Assembly: GCF_026167665.1 (NCBI RefSeq)
Contig: NZ_CP098740.1
Span: 2,232,001 to 2,296,000 of the forward strand
Reading direction: 5' to 3'
Origin: Streptomyces drozdowiczii
Lineage (GTDB): Bacteria; Actinomycetota; Actinomycetes; Streptomycetales; Streptomycetaceae
DNA length: 64,000 nt
Position 1 is the stretch's first letter, and every line of letters starts with the position of its first letter. The notes under the pieces are model-generated. The model made no database searches. It worked only from the letters and a program-made list of their open reading frames with translations, and was not told the origin of the DNA. Positions 46,841 through 55,704 of the stretch are shown here, one piece after another. A program made the translations under genes and the position numbers.

Positions 46841-46953
46841 GACACCCCCCGTTTCGCCAACTACCCGCAGATTAACGGCCGTAGTCGGCGGATGCGGGCT
46901 GGTTCGACGAGGAGGCGTCCCAAGGTGCGCGAAGGCCGTCCTAGACTTGAGCC

Positions 46954-47136
46954 ATGTACTTCACCGACCGCGGTATCGAGGAGCTGGAGAAGCGGCGAGG
47001 CGAGGAGGAGGTCACTTTCGAGTGGCTCGCCGAGCAGCTTCGTACGTTCGTCGATCTCAATCCCGACTTCGAGGTGCCGGTCGAGCGCCTTGCCACCTGG
47101 CTGGCCCGTCTGGACGACGAGGACGAGGACGAGTAG
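46954..47136 (+). CDS. DUF6104 family small acidic protein
   Basis: A 60-residue protein, strongly acidic, with the DUF6104 pattern MYFTDRGIEELEKRRG and EEVTFEWLAEQLRTF, and an Asp/Glu tail. It is highly conserved in actinomycetes and often a single gene in the chromosome core. Two helices are predicted; no metal or catalytic motif is visible. Function unknown. Confidence 0.85.
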   Translation: MYFTDRGIEELEKRRGEEEVTFEWLAEQLRTFVDLNPDFEVPVERLATWLARLDDEDEDE

Positions 47137-47169
47137 GGGTCACTCCCCGGCGGTTCATTCCCCGCCGGT

Positions 47170-47991
47170 TCACTCCCCGCCGGGGCGGCCCTCGCGTACG
47201 CGGTCGTACGCGAGTCCCAGCGCCCCGTGCGCCATCAGGAGCGCCCCGGCGAAGGCCCAGCCGCCGCTGCGCCGGGCCGCTCCCCACAGGGCGAGCGGCA
47301 GTCCGGCCGCGAGCTGGAGGCCCGCCAGCGCCCGCGCCCGCGGGCCCCGCACCCACGGTCCGAGCCGACTGCTCTCCACCGCGCCCAGGTCGACCCGGAC
47401 CGCGTCGCGCCAGCCGGGCCACTCGATGCGCTCGGCGTCCTCCCAGTCCTCGCCCGCGCCGAACCCGGCCGGGAGCGCGAGACCGGTGCGGGTGAGGACG
47501 GCGACCAGCCCGCGCAGCCGGGCCCGGGCGTCGGCGTCCGGGTCGGGGCGGGTGAGCGCTTCGAGCGACTGCACGTCCAGTACGGGGTCGAGCCCCAGCC
47601 GCTCGGCGAACGTCCGCATGGCCTCGTCCTCGCCGGCCGGGGTGCCGTCCGCCAGCCAGACGTAGCCCACGGGGCGGCGGAATCCCGAGGCCAGCGTGTA
47701 TCCGGCCCGGTCGGCGTCCCACCACAGCGCGAGCACCGGCCAGGTGGAGCCGACGGCGAGCGCGGTGGCCCAGCCGCCCAGCACCCGGTCGACAGGTTCG
47801 GCCCGCTCCCCCTCCCCGGCCCTGGCCCGGCGCCCGCCCTGCCAGGGCTCCCCCTCCGGTACGAGCGCGCTCCAGCCCGGTCCGGCCGGCGCGAGCAGCA
47901 GCGGTTCGCGCAGCAGCTGCGCGACGGGGCGCACGGCGTCCGGCACGGTCCGGCACAGCAGCAGGGCACCCACGGGGGAGGTCGCGTCCAT
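47170..47991 (-). CDS. Hypothetical protein with C-terminal membrane segments
   Basis: A 273-residue protein I do not recognise. The first ~180 residues are soluble (WPVLALWWDADRAGYTLASGF, MRTFAERLGLDPVLDV), possibly a ligand-binding or regulatory domain. Two hydrophobic segments close to the C-terminus (ALAGLQLAAGLPLALWGAA and AFAGALLMAHGALGLAY, ~220-260) should anchor it with the bulk in the cytoplasm. The GC pattern and codon use look normal. It is convergent with the DUF6104 gene and divergent from the DUF4097 operon. Similar proteins seem limited to Streptomyces and relatives. Confidence 0.65.
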   Translation of the reverse strand: MDATSPVGALLLCRTVPDAVRPVAQLLREPLLLAPAGPGWSALVPEGEPWQGGRRARAGEGERAEPVDRVLGGWATALAVGSTWPVLALWWDADRAGYTLASGFRRPVGYVWLADGTPAGEDEAMRTFAERLGLDPVLDVQSLEALTRPDPDADARARLRGLVAVLTRTGLALPAGFGAGEDWEDAERIEWPGWRDAVRVDLGAVESSRLGPWVRGPRARALAGLQLAAGLPLALWGAARRSGGWAFAGALLMAHGALGLAYDRVREGRPGGE

Positions 47992-48085
47992 GCCTCACAC
48001 CGTAGGACACCTTGCCCAGGCTTGTGGGGTTTTGTGCACCCTGCCCGCCCGCACTCCCGCCCGTTTTCTTGACTTCCCGAACCCG

Positions 48086-48123
48086 CGATATATCGTGTTC
48101 TTCAAGAGACGCGATATGTTGCG
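48086..48123. promoter_or_regulatory. Two palindromic boxes upstream of the DUF4097-padR operon
   Basis: CGATATATCG (48086-48095) is a perfect palindrome; CGCGATATGTTGCG (48110-48123) is a close imperfect copy of the same theme 24 bp downstream. They lie 29-66 bp before the DUF4097 start, the usual place for autoregulation by the PadR protein encoded next. PadR operators are AT-cored palindromes of this size, so this is a good candidate site. Confidence 0.65.
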
Positions 48124-48151
48124 TCGCCAGTGCTATCGGGAGGTCAGATCC

Positions 48152-49009
48152 ATGCCTGTCTCGACGTGGTCCGTCGCCGAGCCTCGGAAACTGGCCTTCG
48201 AGGAGCCCGTGACCGCGCTGAAGGTGCGCATCGTCAACGGCACGGTCAACGTGGTCGGCACCGACGAGCCGACCGCGCGCCTGGAGGTCTCCGCCATCGA
48301 GGGCCCGCCGCTGGTCGTGACGCAGGAGGACGGCGTCCTGACCGTGGCGTACGAGGACCTGGCCTGGCAGAACCTGCTGAAGTGGTTCGACCGCAAGGAG
48401 TGGCGCCGCACCGCGGTCGTCTCGCTCGCCGTCCCGGCCGGCTCCTCGGTGGAGGTCGGCGTGGTCGGCGCCGGGGCCTTCGTCTCCGGCGTCCGGGGCC
48501 GTACGGAGGTGCGCGGCGTCACCGGTGACACCACGCTCGTCAAGCTCTCCGGGCCGGTGGGCGCGGAGACCGTGTCGGGCAGCATCGAGGCCCAGTCCGT
48601 CACCGGGGACCTGCGCTTCAAGTCGGTCTCCGGCGAACTGACGGTGGTCGAGGGCGCGGGCGCCTCCGTGAAGGCGGAGTCCGTCAGCGGCGGCATGGTG
48701 CTCGACCTGGACCCGACCGGGAAGCCCACGGACATCCGGCTGACCACGGTCTCCGGCGAGATCGCCATCCGGCTGCCGCACCCGGCCGACGCCCGGGTGG
48801 AGGCGAACACCGCGAGCGGTTCCGTCTCCAACGGCTTCGAGGACCTGCGGGTCAGCGGCCAGTGGGGCGCGAAGAAGATCACCGGCACGCTGGGCTCCGG
48901 CACCGGCACCCTGCGCGCGACGACCGTATCGGGGTCGATCGCGCTGCTGCGCCGACCCCCGGCCGACGAGGAACCGTACGACGCCGAGCCGACCGGAAAG
49001 GTGCTCTGA
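48152..49009 (+). CDS. DUF4097 beta-repeat protein
   Basis: A 285-residue protein made of short beta repeats in which VSG or VTG recurs about every 20 residues (GAETVSGSIEAQSVTGDL, KAESVSGGMVLDL, TTVSGEIAIRLPH), the DUF4097/DUF4098 parallel beta-helix pattern. The ATG at 48152 follows GGGAGG by 8 bp. It lacks a signal peptide. DUF4097 proteins are often encoded with PadR regulators, as here (1-bp gap). Related adhesin-like or membrane-stress proteins in Bacillus respond to envelope conditions; the role in Streptomyces is unknown. Confidence 0.88.
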   Translation: MPVSTWSVAEPRKLAFEEPVTALKVRIVNGTVNVVGTDEPTARLEVSAIEGPPLVVTQEDGVLTVAYEDLAWQNLLKWFDRKEWRRTAVVSLAVPAGSSVEVGVVGAGAFVSGVRGRTEVRGVTGDTTLVKLSGPVGAETVSGSIEAQSVTGDLRFKSVSGELTVVEGAGASVKAESVSGGMVLDLDPTGKPTDIRLTTVSGEIAIRLPHPADARVEANTASGSVSNGFEDLRVSGQWGAKKITGTLGSGTGTLRATTVSGSIALLRRPPADEEPYDAEPTGKVL

Positions 49010-49010
49010 C

Positions 49011-49970
49011 ATGCCCCCCGTATTCGCCCACGGCCGTCTCCGGCTGTACCTCCTCAAGCTGCTGGACGAGGCGCCCCGGCACGGCTACGAGGTGATCCGC
49101 CTGCTGGAGGAGCGCTTCCAGGGCCTGTACGCGCCCTCGGCCGGCACGGTCTACCCCCGGCTGGCCAAGCTGGAGGCCGAGGGCCTGGTCACGCATGCCA
49201 CGGAGGGCGGCCGCAAGGTCTACTCGATCACCGACGCCGGTCGCACCGAACTCGCCGACCGCACCGGGGAGCTGGCCGATCTGGAGCTGGAGATCCGGGA
49301 GTCGGTCTCCGAGCTGGCCGCCGAGATGCGCGACGACGTGCGCGGCGCCGCGGGCAAGCTGCGCAGCGAGATGCGGGCGGCGGCCGACGAGTCGCGCCAC
49401 GTTCCCGGCGCCGCCCCCGGCACCAAGGCGCCCTTCGGCGACATCGGCGACCACGAGGCATGGCGCACCGCCAAGGACGAGCTGCGCAAGGCCAAGCAGG
49501 AGTGGAAGGAGCAGGCCCGCCGCGCCAAGGACGAGTCCCGGCGCGCCCGCCAGGACGCCCAGCAGGCCCGCCGCCAGGCGAAGGAGGCCCAGGACCGGGC
49601 GCGCGAGCAGATGCAGCAGGCCGCCCGCCAGGTCCAGGAGCACTTCGCCCGGGGCGACTGGCCGGCCGGGGTCCGCGAGGGCCTGGCCGAGATCACCGGT
49701 CGGCTGGGCGGCTTCGCCGGTACGGGGAGCTGGGGGCCGTACGCGAAGCCGGACGCCGCCAACGCCGACCCCGAGTGGGGCAGGGACGCGGGCGGCACCG
49801 GCGACCCGGCCCGCGATCTGGACCGGCTGCTCGACCGCTTCCGCGACGAGATCCGCGACGCGGCGCGGGACCACGGGGTGACGGAGGCCCAGCTCGCGGA
49901 GGTCCGCCGCCACCTGGCGACGGCAGCGGCGCAGGTGGGGGCGGTGCTGCGGGGGGACGGGGAGAAGTAG
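49011..49970 (+). CDS. PadR-family transcriptional regulator with long coiled tail
   Basis: A 319-residue protein. The N-terminal ~85 residues are a PadR winged helix (LYLLKLLDEAPRHGYEVI, GTVYPRLAKLEAEGLV, GRKVYSITDAG). The remaining ~230 residues are unusual: a highly charged helix rich in Arg, Gln and Ala (~140-215) that should form a coiled coil, then a Gly/Pro-rich stretch and a helical end (DLDRLLDRFRDEIRDAAR). The gene begins 1 bp after DUF4097, so it probably represses its own operon through the boxes at 48086-48123. The long tail may sense a partner or the membrane. Confidence 0.9.
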   Translation: MPPVFAHGRLRLYLLKLLDEAPRHGYEVIRLLEERFQGLYAPSAGTVYPRLAKLEAEGLVTHATEGGRKVYSITDAGRTELADRTGELADLELEIRESVSELAAEMRDDVRGAAGKLRSEMRAAADESRHVPGAAPGTKAPFGDIGDHEAWRTAKDELRKAKQEWKEQARRAKDESRRARQDAQQARRQAKEAQDRAREQMQQAARQVQEHFARGDWPAGVREGLAEITGRLGGFAGTGSWGPYAKPDAANADPEWGRDAGGTGDPARDLDRLLDRFRDEIRDAARDHGVTEAQLAEVRRHLATAAAQVGAVLRGDGEK

Positions 49971-49982
49971 GGCAGGAAGTGC

Positions 49983-50016
49983 GCTTACGGGGGCCGGTCG
50001 CCCGGCCCCCGTAAGC
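49983..50016. terminator. Bidirectional terminator between padR and the Clp-N gene
   Basis: A perfect 15-bp stem (49983-49997 with 50002-50016) with a TCGC loop lies between convergent genes. Confidence 0.85.
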
Positions 50017-50039
50017 CTGCCCGGCCCGTTCCCGTCGGG

Positions 50040-50615
50040 TCAGCCCGCCTTGCGCTCCTGGCCGTCCGCGCCGCCGTCCCCGTACAGCGCGCGTTCGACG
50101 GAGGCGTACGTCGCCCCGTGCTCGGCGAGCACGTCGGCGACGGGGCCGGGGGTCGCGGTGAGGGCCAGCAGGAGGTGCTCACCGCCGATGAACCGGTCGC
50201 CGCGCCCGACTGCGACGCGCAGCGACTTCTCCAGGGCCTTCTTCGCCTCCCGGGAGAAGGCCGGGCGGCCCGCGCGGCGTCGGCGTCCGCCGTCGTCCCG
50301 CAGGGCCCCCTCGCCGTGCGCCTCCTCGATGCGCGAGACGACGGCGGTGAGGTCGATGCCGATGTCCGCGAGGGCGTCGACGTCGGCCCTGCTCATGCCG
50401 CCGCGCCTGCGGGCCTCGGCGAGCGCGGCCTCCACGGACTCCCTACGGTCCACGAGGCCCAGCGCGGTGAGCGCGAAGGAGGCGCGGCCGGCTTCCTGGT
50501 CGAGGAGGGCGAGCAGCAGATGTTCTCCGGTGACCGTGGAGGCCCCGGTCCGCCCGGCATGGTCCACGGCGCCGGTCACCGTGGCGCGGGCGTCCTTGGT
50601 GAATCGCTCGAACAT
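50040..50615 (-). CDS. Stand-alone Clp N-terminal domain protein
   Basis: A 191-residue protein consisting only of two Clp-N repeats: MFERFTKDARATVTGAV and TVTGEHLLLALLDQ in the first, FSREAKKALEKSLRVAVG and FIGGEHLLLALT in the second. There is no ATPase domain. The double repeat is how ClpC/ClpA bind substrates and adaptors, so this protein may act as an adaptor or competitor of ClpC1. The ATG at 50615 (GGGAGG upstream) overlaps the stop of a small HTH gene by 1 base (TGATG), so the two are translated together. Confidence 0.9.
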   Translation of the reverse strand: MFERFTKDARATVTGAVDHAGRTGASTVTGEHLLLALLDQEAGRASFALTALGLVDRRESVEAALAEARRRGGMSRADVDALADIGIDLTAVVSRIEEAHGEGALRDDGGRRRRAGRPAFSREAKKALEKSLRVAVGRGDRFIGGEHLLLALTATPGPVADVLAEHGATYASVERALYGDGGADGQERKAG

Positions 50616-50824
50616 CAATGCCTCCCGTACTTCTTGTGCACGGCCTGCCTGCTGACGCCGAGTTCGGCCGCGATCTCCTGCCACGACCAGCCCTTGGCGC
50701 GGGCGCTTCTGACTTGTACGGCTTCCAGCTGCTCCAGCAGCCGCCGCAGCGCGGCGACCGACCGCAGCCCCACCCGGGGGTCGCGGTCGCCCGCCCGCTC
50801 GGCGAGATCCGTTGCTTCGGTCAT
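50615..50824 (-). CDS. Small helix-turn-helix protein encoded before the Clp-N gene
   Basis: A 69-residue protein with a single HTH (WSWQEIAAELGVSRQAVHKKYG) at its C-terminus and a helical N-terminus. It overlaps the Clp-N gene by one base and shares its promoter. Such HTH/Clp-N pairs recur in Streptomyces; the HTH protein is presumably an autoregulator, with the Clp-N protein controlling its stability. That link is inferred from gene order. Confidence 0.85.
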   Translation of the reverse strand: MTEATDLAERAGDRDPRVGLRSVAALRRLLEQLEAVQVRSARAKGWSWQEIAAELGVSRQAVHKKYGRH

Positions 50825-50855
50825 GATGTCAACTTACATTGACACCACGGCCGCG

Positions 50856-51827
50856 TCAACCGTTGTTGACAGTGAGTACGATCTTCCCGAACTGGTCGCC
50901 CGCCGCGAGGCGTTCGAAGCCCTCGCGGGCGCGGTCCAGGGGCAGCACCGCGTCGATCACCGGGCGGACGCCGGTGGTGGCGCAGAAGGCGAGCAGGTCC
51001 TCCAGCTCGTCCTTGGAGCCCATGGTCGAGCCGACGACCTTCAGCTCCAGGAAGAAGATCCGGGTCAGCTCGGCGTGCGAGGGGCGGTCGCCGCTGGTGG
51101 CGCCGGAGATGACCAGGGTGCCGCCGGGGCGCAGCGACTTGACGGAGTGCGACCAGGTGGCGGCGCCGACCGTCTCGATGACGGCGTCCACCCGGTGCGG
51201 CAGCCGGGCGCCCGCCTCGAACGCCTCGACGGCGCCCAGCTCGACGGCCCGCCTGCGCTTGGCCTCGTCGCGGCTGGTGGCGTAGACCCGCAGCCCGGCG
51301 GCCCGGCCGAGCACGATCGCGGCGGTCGCGACCCCGCCGCCGGCGCCCTGCACGAGCACGGAGTCCCCGGGGCGCACCCCGGCGTTGGTGAACAGCATCC
51401 GGTACGCGGTGAGCCAGGCGGTCGGCAGGCAGGCGGCCTGCTCGAAGCTCAGCTCCTTGGGCTTCGGCAGCACGTTGTACGTGGGAACGGTGACCCGCTC
51501 CGCGAACGTGCCCTGGTAGCGCTCGGTGAGGATGGACCGGGGCTCGTCGGGCCCGACGCCGTGCCCGGTCTGGCCGATGACGGAGTGCAGGACGACCTCG
51601 TTGCCGTCCTGGTCGACCCCGGCGGCGTCGCACCCGAGGATCATCGGAAGCTTGTCCTCCGCGAGGCCGACGCCGCGCAGGGACCAGAGGTCGTGGTGGT
51701 TGAGGGAAGCGGCCCGGACGTCCACGGTGGTCCACCCGGGCCGGTCCTGCGGGGCCGGGCGGTCGCCCAGCTCCAGGCCGTTGAGGGGGTGGGCTGGGTC
51801 GAGGCTGGCTGCGTAGGCGGCGAACAT
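50856..51827 (-). CDS. Zinc-binding-dehydrogenase-type oxidoreductase (MDR family)
   Basis: A 323-residue medium-chain dehydrogenase/reductase. The GroES-like half has SLNHHDLWSLRG and LGCDAAGVD; the nucleotide half has VLVQGAGGGVATAAI for NAD(P)H. The zinc-binding Cys/His/Glu set of alcohol dehydrogenases is not complete, so it is closer to quinone oxidoreductases, which reduce enones or quinones with NADPH. The ATG at 51827 (MFAAYAASL) is preferred to a GTG at 51848; homologues usually begin MFAAYA. It is preceded by a dispersed-repeat region rather than an operon partner. Confidence 0.87.
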   Translation of the reverse strand: MFAAYAASLDPAHPLNGLELGDRPAPQDRPGWTTVDVRAASLNHHDLWSLRGVGLAEDKLPMILGCDAAGVDQDGNEVVLHSVIGQTGHGVGPDEPRSILTERYQGTFAERVTVPTYNVLPKPKELSFEQAACLPTAWLTAYRMLFTNAGVRPGDSVLVQGAGGGVATAAIVLGRAAGLRVYATSRDEAKRRRAVELGAVEAFEAGARLPHRVDAVIETVGAATWSHSVKSLRPGGTLVISGATSGDRPSHAELTRIFFLELKVVGSTMGSKDELEDLLAFCATTGVRPVIDAVLPLDRAREGFERLAAGDQFGKIVLTVNNG

Positions 51828-51892
51828 GCCGCCGACGATAGGCGTCACCGTACCGACGCGTAACCGCCTGCGACTGTGACGCGCGCCGCTGA

Positions 51893-52000
51893 TTCCGGGG
51901 CTCCGCCCCGGACCCCGCGCCTCAAACGCCGGCGAGGCTACTTGTAAGCCCCTCCGGCGATTGAGGAGCGGGGGTTACGGGGGCAGAGCCCCCGCAACGC
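51893..52000. repeat. Dispersed GC-rich intergenic repeat with nested hairpins
   Basis: The segment contains CCTCAAACGCCGG (51920-51932) and its near-perfect complement (51954-51966), plus CGGGGGC/GCCCCCG (51978-51984 with 51988-51994) and a GGGGCTCCGCCCC hairpin at its left. This is the common Streptomyces intergenic element seen between many genes. It follows the malic enzyme stop and can act as a terminator. I found no second copy in this window. Confidence 0.65.
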
Positions 52001-52001
52001 C

Positions 52002-53225
52002 TCAGCGGCGGGCCACGCCCTCCGCGCGGGCCGCCGCGGCCACCGCGGCCGTCACCGCCGGAGCAACCCGCTCATCGAACGGCGACGGAATCACGTACTC
52101 CGCCGCCAGCTCCTCGCCGACGACGTCGGCCAACGCCTGGGCGGCCGCGATCTTCATCCCCTCCGTGATCCGCGAAGCCCGCACCTGCAACGCCCCCGCG
52201 AAGATCCCGGGGAAGGCCAGCACGTTGTTGATCTGGTTCGGGTAGTCCGACCGCCCCGTCGCCACGACGGACGCGTACTTGTGGGCGATGGCCGGGTGGA
52301 CCTCCGGGTTCGGGTTGGCCATCGCGAAGACGAAGGCCCCCGGTGCCATCGACGCGACCGCCGCCTCCGGCACCGTACCGCCGGAAACGCCGATGAAGAC
52401 GTCCGCGCCGGCCAGCGCGACCTCCAGGGGGCCCGAGATGCCCGCCCGGTTCGTGAGCTCCGCCAGCTCGCGCTTGACGTCGGTCAGGTCCTCGCGGTCC
52501 CGGCTGACGATGCCCTTGCGGTCCGCGACGGCCACGTCGCCGAGCCCCGCCTCCAGCAGGAACTTGGCGATGGCCACGCCCGCCGCACCGGCGCCGGAGA
52601 TCACCGCGCGCAGGTCGCCCAGGCTGCGCCCGGACAGCTTCGCGGCGTTGCGCAGGGCGGCCAGCGTGACGACGGCCGTGCCGTGCTGGTCGTCGTGGAA
52701 GACCGGGATGTCCAGCCGCTCCTGGAGCTTGCGCTCGATCTCGAAGCAGCGCGGCGCCGAGATGTCCTCCAGGTTCACCCCGCCGAAGGAGGGGGCGAGC
52801 CGGACGACGGTCTCCACGATCTCGTCCGCGTCGGTGGTCGCGAGCGCGATCGGCACCGCGTCCACCCCGCCGAACTGCTTGAAGAGGATGGCCTTGCCCT
52901 CCATCACGGGGAGGGACGCCTCGGGACCGATGTCGCCGAGGCCGAGCACCGCCGTGCCGTCCGTGACGACGGCGACGACCTGCGACTTCCAGGTGTAGTC
53001 GTGGACCAGCTCCGGCCGCTCCGCGATCGCGCTGCACACCTTCGCCACGCCCGGCGTGTACGCGAGGGACAGGTCGTCCCGGTCCCGGATCGGGACGGTG
53101 GACTGCACGGCCATCTTCCCGCCCCGGTGGAGCGCGAAGGCCGGATCGAACGGCTCGTCGGTGGTGCTGTCGATACCGCTGTCGGTACTGCTGTCGCTGC
53201 GAGGATTGACGATCTCCGCTGCCAT
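52002..53225 (-). CDS. NAD-dependent malic enzyme
   Basis: A 407-residue two-domain malic enzyme of the short bacterial type. N-terminal half: YTPGVAKVC with the catalytic Tyr, VVAVVTDGTAVLGLGDIG, and metal-binding acidic residues near FGGVNLEDISAPRCFEIE; FHDDQHGTAVV carries the Asp ligand. C-terminal NAD domain: ISGAGAAGVAIAKFLL and VFAMANPNPEVHP. It oxidatively decarboxylates malate to pyruvate, feeding acetyl-CoA and lipid or polyketide synthesis. The absence of a C-terminal phosphotransacetylase domain fits the short NAD type. It is single, with a long divergent region upstream. Confidence 0.95.
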   Translation of the reverse strand: MAAEIVNPRSDSSTDSGIDSTTDEPFDPAFALHRGGKMAVQSTVPIRDRDDLSLAYTPGVAKVCSAIAERPELVHDYTWKSQVVAVVTDGTAVLGLGDIGPEASLPVMEGKAILFKQFGGVDAVPIALATTDADEIVETVVRLAPSFGGVNLEDISAPRCFEIERKLQERLDIPVFHDDQHGTAVVTLAALRNAAKLSGRSLGDLRAVISGAGAAGVAIAKFLLEAGLGDVAVADRKGIVSRDREDLTDVKRELAELTNRAGISGPLEVALAGADVFIGVSGGTVPEAAVASMAPGAFVFAMANPNPEVHPAIAHKYASVVATGRSDYPNQINNVLAFPGIFAGALQVRASRITEGMKIAAAQALADVVGEELAAEYVIPSPFDERVAPAVTAAVAAAARAEGVARR

Positions 53226-53750
53226 GGTGTTGACCCCTTAAGTCTTCATCGTTTGAGGGTGGCCACTCCTGGTTGAGGAGGGGTGGGCGGACCCGCGTAC
53301 GCGCCCTGCGCCCGGCGGTTGGCCCGCCCCGGCAGGGGGTGTTGCGTACGCGCGGGCGCGCCGCACACGCGCCCTGAGCCCCGGATGAGGGGTGTAAAGG
53401 TCTTTCTTACCGGACGGACCTGGTCACGGACGAGTCCATATGCGCTCCGTGACATGACTCATAGTGGGCTGCCATTTCAACAGGTCAGCCTCGTGCCGGA
53501 CCTGAGTCCGGCACGCGAGACGCGCCGCAGATCCTCCGGTCATAAGAAGCAAACCCCATAAAAGGTCCGGCCTTGGTGTACCGGCCTCAAGAGGTTCGGG
53601 GATCGCCCGTTACCCGATTTTGACATGCCGGGCCCCCTGTTCGGGCTAATCCGCATGGCAACATGCCGTAATCACACAAGGCGGCGACACCCGACGCCGT
53701 GTGCCATTACCGCCTGGCGAACCGTCCCCACCTGCCGGAGGAACCCGAAC
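53226..53750. promoter_or_regulatory. Long divergent region between malic enzyme and amino-acid ABC genes
   Basis: About 525 bp without a convincing gene. Two inverted repeats are visible: GTCACGGA (53423-53430) with TCCGTGAC (53446-53453), and a 10-bp hairpin CGTGCCGGAC (53492-53501) with GTCCGGCACG (53506-53515). Local GC falls in 53520-53680, which suggests promoter sequence for the ABC operon. The two repeats may be regulator sites or part of a structured leader; I see no known riboswitch. Confidence 0.5.
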
Positions 53751-54719
53751 ATGACCGCACGCTCCACCCGTCGTACGACCGCGACCACCCGCATCGCCGC
53801 GGTCGGCGCCATCGCGGTCGCCGGCACCATGCTGCTGACCGCCTGCGGCGACCAGACGAAGAACAACGACTCCGGGTCGACCAAGGCGAGCACCGGCGCC
53901 TCCGCCGGTACGTCCTCCCCCGCCGACCTGCTCCCCGCGGACATCAAGTCCAAGGGCGTCATCCGCGTCGGCTCCGACATCGCCTACCCGCCGGTCGAGT
54001 TCAAGGACAAGTCCGGCAAGACCGTGGGTATCGACCCCGACCTCGGCGCCGCGCTCGGCAAGGTGCTGGGCGTCGAGTTCAAGTTCGAGAACGGCACGTT
54101 CGACACCCTGGTCACCGGCCTGCGCGCCAAGCGCTACGACATCGCGATGTCGGCGATGACGGACAGCAAGGAGCGCCAGGAGGGCATCGACCCGGAGACG
54201 AAGAAGAAGGTCGGCGAGGGCGTCGACTTCGTCGACTACTTCACCGCCGGTGTCTCGATCTACACCAAGAAGGGCGACGACCAGGGCATCAAGACCTGGG
54301 CCGACCTCTGCGGCAAGAAGATCGCCGTCCAGCGCAACACCGTCTCGCACGACCTGGCCAAGGACGAGTCCAAGAAGTGCGCCGGCGGCAAGAAGATCGC
54401 CATCGAGCCGTACGACACGGACCTGGAGGCCCAGACCCGTATCCGCTCGGGCGGCGCCGACGCCGGCTCCTCCGACTTCCCGGTCGCCGCGTACGCGGTG
54501 AAGACCTCGGGCGGCGGCAAGGACTTCCAGATCGTCGGCGACCAGGTCGAGGCGGCCCCGTACGGCATCGCCGTCGCCAAGGGCAACGACAAGCTGACCC
54601 AGGCCATCAAGGCGGCCATGGACGAGATCATCAAGAACGGCGAGTACGACAAGATCATCGCCAAGTGGGGCGTCGAGGCCGGTGCGGTCACCGAGGCCAA
54701 GGTGAACGGCGGGTCCTGA
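53751..54719 (+). CDS. Polar amino-acid ABC transporter, substrate-binding lipoprotein
   Basis: A 322-residue lipoprotein. The ATG at 53751 follows GGAGGAA; lipobox LTAC (~residues 29-32) anchors it outside. The periplasmic-binding fold of the His/Glu/Gln family (SBP_bac_3) is clear: GVIRVGSDIAYPPVEFKD, IDPDLGAALGKVLG, FDTLVTGLRAKRYDIAMSAM, and the hinge region after DFVDYFTAGVSIY. Polar or acidic amino acids, such as glutamate or cystine, are likely ligands. It is the first gene of a three-gene importer operon; the permease starts 28 bp later. Confidence 0.93.
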   Translation: MTARSTRRTTATTRIAAVGAIAVAGTMLLTACGDQTKNNDSGSTKASTGASAGTSSPADLLPADIKSKGVIRVGSDIAYPPVEFKDKSGKTVGIDPDLGAALGKVLGVEFKFENGTFDTLVTGLRAKRYDIAMSAMTDSKERQEGIDPETKKKVGEGVDFVDYFTAGVSIYTKKGDDQGIKTWADLCGKKIAVQRNTVSHDLAKDESKKCAGGKKIAIEPYDTDLEAQTRIRSGGADAGSSDFPVAAYAVKTSGGGKDFQIVGDQVEAAPYGIAVAKGNDKLTQAIKAAMDEIIKNGEYDKIIAKWGVEAGAVTEAKVNGGS

Positions 54720-54747
54720 CCCGATCCGGCACTGAAAGGCATCAGCC

Positions 54748-55704
54748 GTGACTGACATCAAGAAGACGGGACCGGCCGACGAGCCGCCCGCATCCTCCGC
54801 CACGGCGGCGGCACCCGCACCGGAGGCCATCCGGGCCATCCCGGTCCGGCACTACGGCCGGTACGTCGCGGCGCTGGTCGCCATCGCCGTACTCGCGTCC
54901 CTCGTCTACGCCTTCAGCCAGGGCAAGATCAACTGGGGTGCGATCCCGGACTACTTCTTCGACGACCGCATCATCGACGGTGTGGGCCAGACCCTGCTGC
55001 TCACCGCCCTGTCGATGCTGATCGGCGTGGTCGGCGGCGTCCTGCTCGCCGTCATGCGGCTGTCGAAGAACCCGGTGACCTCGTCCATCGCGTGGTTCTA
55101 CATCTGGTTCTTCCGGGGCACGCCCGTCCTGGTGCAGCTGTTCGTGTGGTTCAACCTTGGGCTGGTCTTCGAGTACATCAACCTCGGGCCGATCTACAAG
55201 GACTACTGGTCCAGCTTCATGACGCCGCTGCTCACGGCGCTGCTCGGGCTCGGCCTCAACGAGGCCGCGTACATGGCGGAGATCTGCCGGGCCGGTCTGC
55301 TCTCGGTGGACGAGGGCCAGACCGAGGCGTCGCACGCGCTGGGCATGAGCCACGCCAAGACCCTCCGGCGCGTCGTGATCCCGCAGGCCATGCGGGTGAT
55401 CGTGCCGCCCACGGGCAACGAGGTCATCAACATGCTGAAGACGACCTCGCTGGTGGCGGCGGTGCAGTTCTACGAACTCTTCAAGAACGCCCAGGACATC
55501 GGGCAGGCGTCCGGGGCGCCGGTGGAGATGTACTTCCTCGCCGCCGCCTGGTATCTGATCATGACCTCGGTGCTGAGCGTCGGGCAGTACTACCTGGAGC
55601 GGTACTACGCGCGTGGATCGAGCCGCAGCCTGCCGCCGACCCCGTTCCAGAAACTGAGGGCCACCGTGCTCTCGGTGGGCCGCCCGAAGGGAGGCATCGC
55701 ATGA
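54748..55704 (+). CDS. Polar amino-acid ABC transporter permease
   Basis: A 318-residue membrane protein (GTG start at 54748). An N-terminal cytoplasmic tail of ~40 residues is followed by five to six transmembrane segments, the HisMQ-type TM domain ([32 protein letters not shown]) and the EAA loop ([25 protein letters not shown]) that docks on the ATPase. One permease serves as a homodimer, since no second permease gene is present. Its stop overlaps the ATPase start by 4 bp (ATGA). Confidence 0.95.
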   Translation: MTDIKKTGPADEPPASSATAAAPAPEAIRAIPVRHYGRYVAALVAIAVLASLVYAFSQGKINWGAIPDYFFDDRIIDGVGQTLLLTALSMLIGVVGGVLLAVMRLSKNPVTSSIAWFYIWFFRGTPVLVQLFVWFNLGLVFEYINLGPIYKDYWSSFMTPLLTALLGLGLNEAAYMAEICRAGLLSVDEGQTEASHALGMSHAKTLRRVVIPQAMRVIVPPTGNEVINMLKTTSLVAAVQFYELFKNAQDIGQASGAPVEMYFLAAAWYLIMTSVLSVGQYYLERYYARGSSRSLPPTPFQKLRATVLSVGRPKGGIA

